Part shown: piece by piece, positions 11,806-12,993 of the stretch
Numbering within the stretch: the stretch's first letter is position 1
Layout: each line of letters starts with the position of its first letter
DNA from: CAYZUC01 sp964481705
GTDB taxonomy: Bacteria; Bacillota; Clostridia; Lachnospirales; Lachnospiraceae
Assembly (NCBI GenBank): GCA_964481705.1
Contig: CAYZUC010000079.1
Span: forward strand, 1-12,993
DNA: 12,993 nucleotides
Direction of reading: 5' to 3'
Position numbers and translations under genes: made by a program
The notes under the pieces: generated by a model
What the model saw: only the letters and a program-made list of their open reading frames with translations
Told to the model about the DNA's origin: nothing
The model's database searches: none

Positions 11806-12993
11806 TTATTTATCTGATTCCGTTGGCAGACGGAACGAACTTTTCAAAGATACAATACGATTAAATACCAACGCATCCGGCTTGGAATCTTTCGCATCTA
11901 CACAGAAGAATCCCTGTCTTACAAACTGATAGCTGTCATAAGCCTTCACATCCTTAAAGTTCGGTTCCAAATAACATTCTTTCAAAACTGTCAAAGAATT
12001 CGGATTTACATTCACATTACCATTTTCATCGTAAACTCCCTTTTCCTCATCTACGATATTCTCATACAGGCGAACCTCAGCCTTAACAGCCTCCTTGATT
12101 GGAACCCAGTGTATCGTACCTTTAACCTTTCTTCCTTCGAAGCCGCTTCCCTGCTTTGTCTCAGGGTCATATGTGCAGTGAACCACGGTCACATTACCAT
12201 CTGCGTCCTTTTCACATCCTGTACAGGTTACAAAATAGGCATGCATCAAACGCACCTCATTGCCAGGAAACAGACGAAAATACTTACGAATCGGCTCTTC
12301 CATAAAATCATTACGTTCAATGTATAATTCTCGGCCAAACGGTACTTTACGATAGCCCAGTTCTTCATTCTCCAGATTGTTCGCTACATCCAGATACTCT
12401 ACTTGTCCCTCTGGATAATTATCTATAATCAGCTTAATAGGATCCAAAACCGCCATCATACGTGAGCGGGACATCTTTAAATCCTCACGAATACAATACT
12501 CAAGCATTGCATAGTCTACAGAAGAATTACTCTTCGATACACCACACAAATCCACAAATTTCTTGATTGACTCCGGTGTGAAACCGCGACGACGCAATGC
12601 TGCAATCGAAACCAAACGCGGATCATCCCAACCATCTACAATGCCATCTTCTACAAGCTTCTTTATATATCTCTTGCCGGTAACAACATTTGTTAAATAT
12701 AACTTCGCAAATTCAATCTGTCTCGGTGGATGAGGATACTCCAGTTCCCGTACTACCCACTCATACAAAGGACGGTGATCCTCAAATTCCAGAGTACAAA
12801 TCGAATGCGTAATTCCTTCGATTGCATCCTCTACGGGATGTGCATAATCATACATTGGATAAATACACCACTTATCACCAGTATTCTGATGCGTCATATG
12901 AGCTACGCGATAAATAATCGGATCCCTCATATTAATATTCGGAGATGCCATATCAATCTTGGCACGAAGTACCTTTTCTCCATCTGCGTACTT
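11806..12993 (-). CDS. glnS: Glutaminyl-tRNA synthetase, C-terminal 395 residues (5' end outside window)
   Basis: The frame is open to the window edge; visible residues begin KYADGEKVLRAKIDMASPN, so the HIGH motif and first part of the Rossmann domain (roughly 160 residues) lie outside. Family blocks shared with E. coli GlnRS are ICTLEFEDHRPLYEW, EGITHS, GWDDPRLVSIAALRRRGFTP, YCIREDL, MAVLDPIKL, and GRKVKGTIHWVPIKEAVKAEVRLY in the C-terminal anticodon-binding barrel. The protein ends at a normal C-terminus (FNRIVSLKSSF). It charges tRNA-Gln with glutamine using ATP. The lysine-loop motif that reads VMSKR in E. coli reads VVTGKR here (12670-12681). Many Firmicutes lack GlnRS and use Glu-tRNA amidation; some Clostridia carry it. 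It is the upstream gene of a probable operon with the DUF2225 gene. GluRS is ruled out by the GlnRS-type C-terminal barrel. Confidence 0.95.
   Translation of the reverse strand, partial: KYADGEKVLRAKIDMASPNINMRDPIIYRVAHMTHQNTGDKWCIYPMYDYAHPVEDAIEGITHSICTLEFEDHRPLYEWVVRELEYPHPPRQIEFAKLYLTNVVTGKRYIKKLVEDGIVDGWDDPRLVSIAALRRRGFTPESIKKFVDLCGVSKSNSSVDYAMLEYCIREDLKMSRSRMMAVLDPIKLIIDNYPEGQVEYLDVANNLENEELGYRKVPFGRELYIERNDFMEEPIRKYFRLFPGNEVRLMHAYFVTCTGCEKDADGNVTVVHCTYDPETKQGSGFEGRKVKGTIHWVPIKEAVKAEVRLYENIVDEEKGVYDENGNVNVNPNSLTVLKECYLEPNFKDVKAYDSYQFVRQGFFCVDAKDSKPDALVFNRIVSLKSSFRLPTESDK

Overview
The window looks like an ordinary chromosomal stretch from an anaerobic Firmicute of the class Clostridia, most likely Lachnospiraceae. 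The reasons are moderately AT-rich coding DNA, strong AGGAGG-type ribosome binding sites, sigma-A promoters, a HrcA/CIRCE heat-shock operator, a class A PBP with a clostridial-type cysteine-bearing tail, and a bacterial GlnRS. The family is inferred from protein character, not from a marker gene. I see no phage, transposon, CRISPR, rRNA or tRNA sequence.

Layout, left to right. Bases 1-519 (+) hold the end of the ribosome-associated GTPase TypA/BipA. It converges on mgtE (565-1896, -), a magnesium channel, across a 20-bp hairpin. Upstream of mgtE is a 169-nt gap whose minus-strand transcript can fold into a nested structure: a 5' hairpin, a 10-bp stem that traps the mgtE start region, and a 19-bp irregular helix. 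A possible 39-codon leader ORF lies inside it. Next comes yigZ (2066-2722, -) with a perfect consensus promoter, divergent from a class A penicillin-binding protein (2903-5545, +). The PBP converges on htpG (5609-7633, -).

htpG has its own promoter, with a perfect CIRCE operator just upstream of the -35 box. Behind it, transcribed toward it, is a two-gene unit: an FAD-dependent dehydrogenase (8881-10293, -), then a parvulin-like lipoprotein (7816-8877, -) 3 nt downstream. A divergent small acidic membrane protein (10498-10881, +) follows, with a 38-bp palindrome in the shared upstream region. It converges on a DUF2225 zinc-ribbon protein (10929-11786, -), which sits 19 nt behind glnS (11806 to the window edge, -), so those two are probably cotranscribed.

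The genes are mainly housekeeping: translation (typA, glnS), Mg2+ homeostasis (mgtE), wall synthesis (PBP) and protein folding (htpG, foldase-like lipoprotein). The most interesting signal is the structured mgtE leader, which does not match the Mg2+-sensing M-box as I know it. Other points are a CIRCE in an unusual position, a parvulin domain lacking its usual first histidine, two acidic inserts in HtpG, and a GlnRS with TGKR where MSKR/TSKR is usual.
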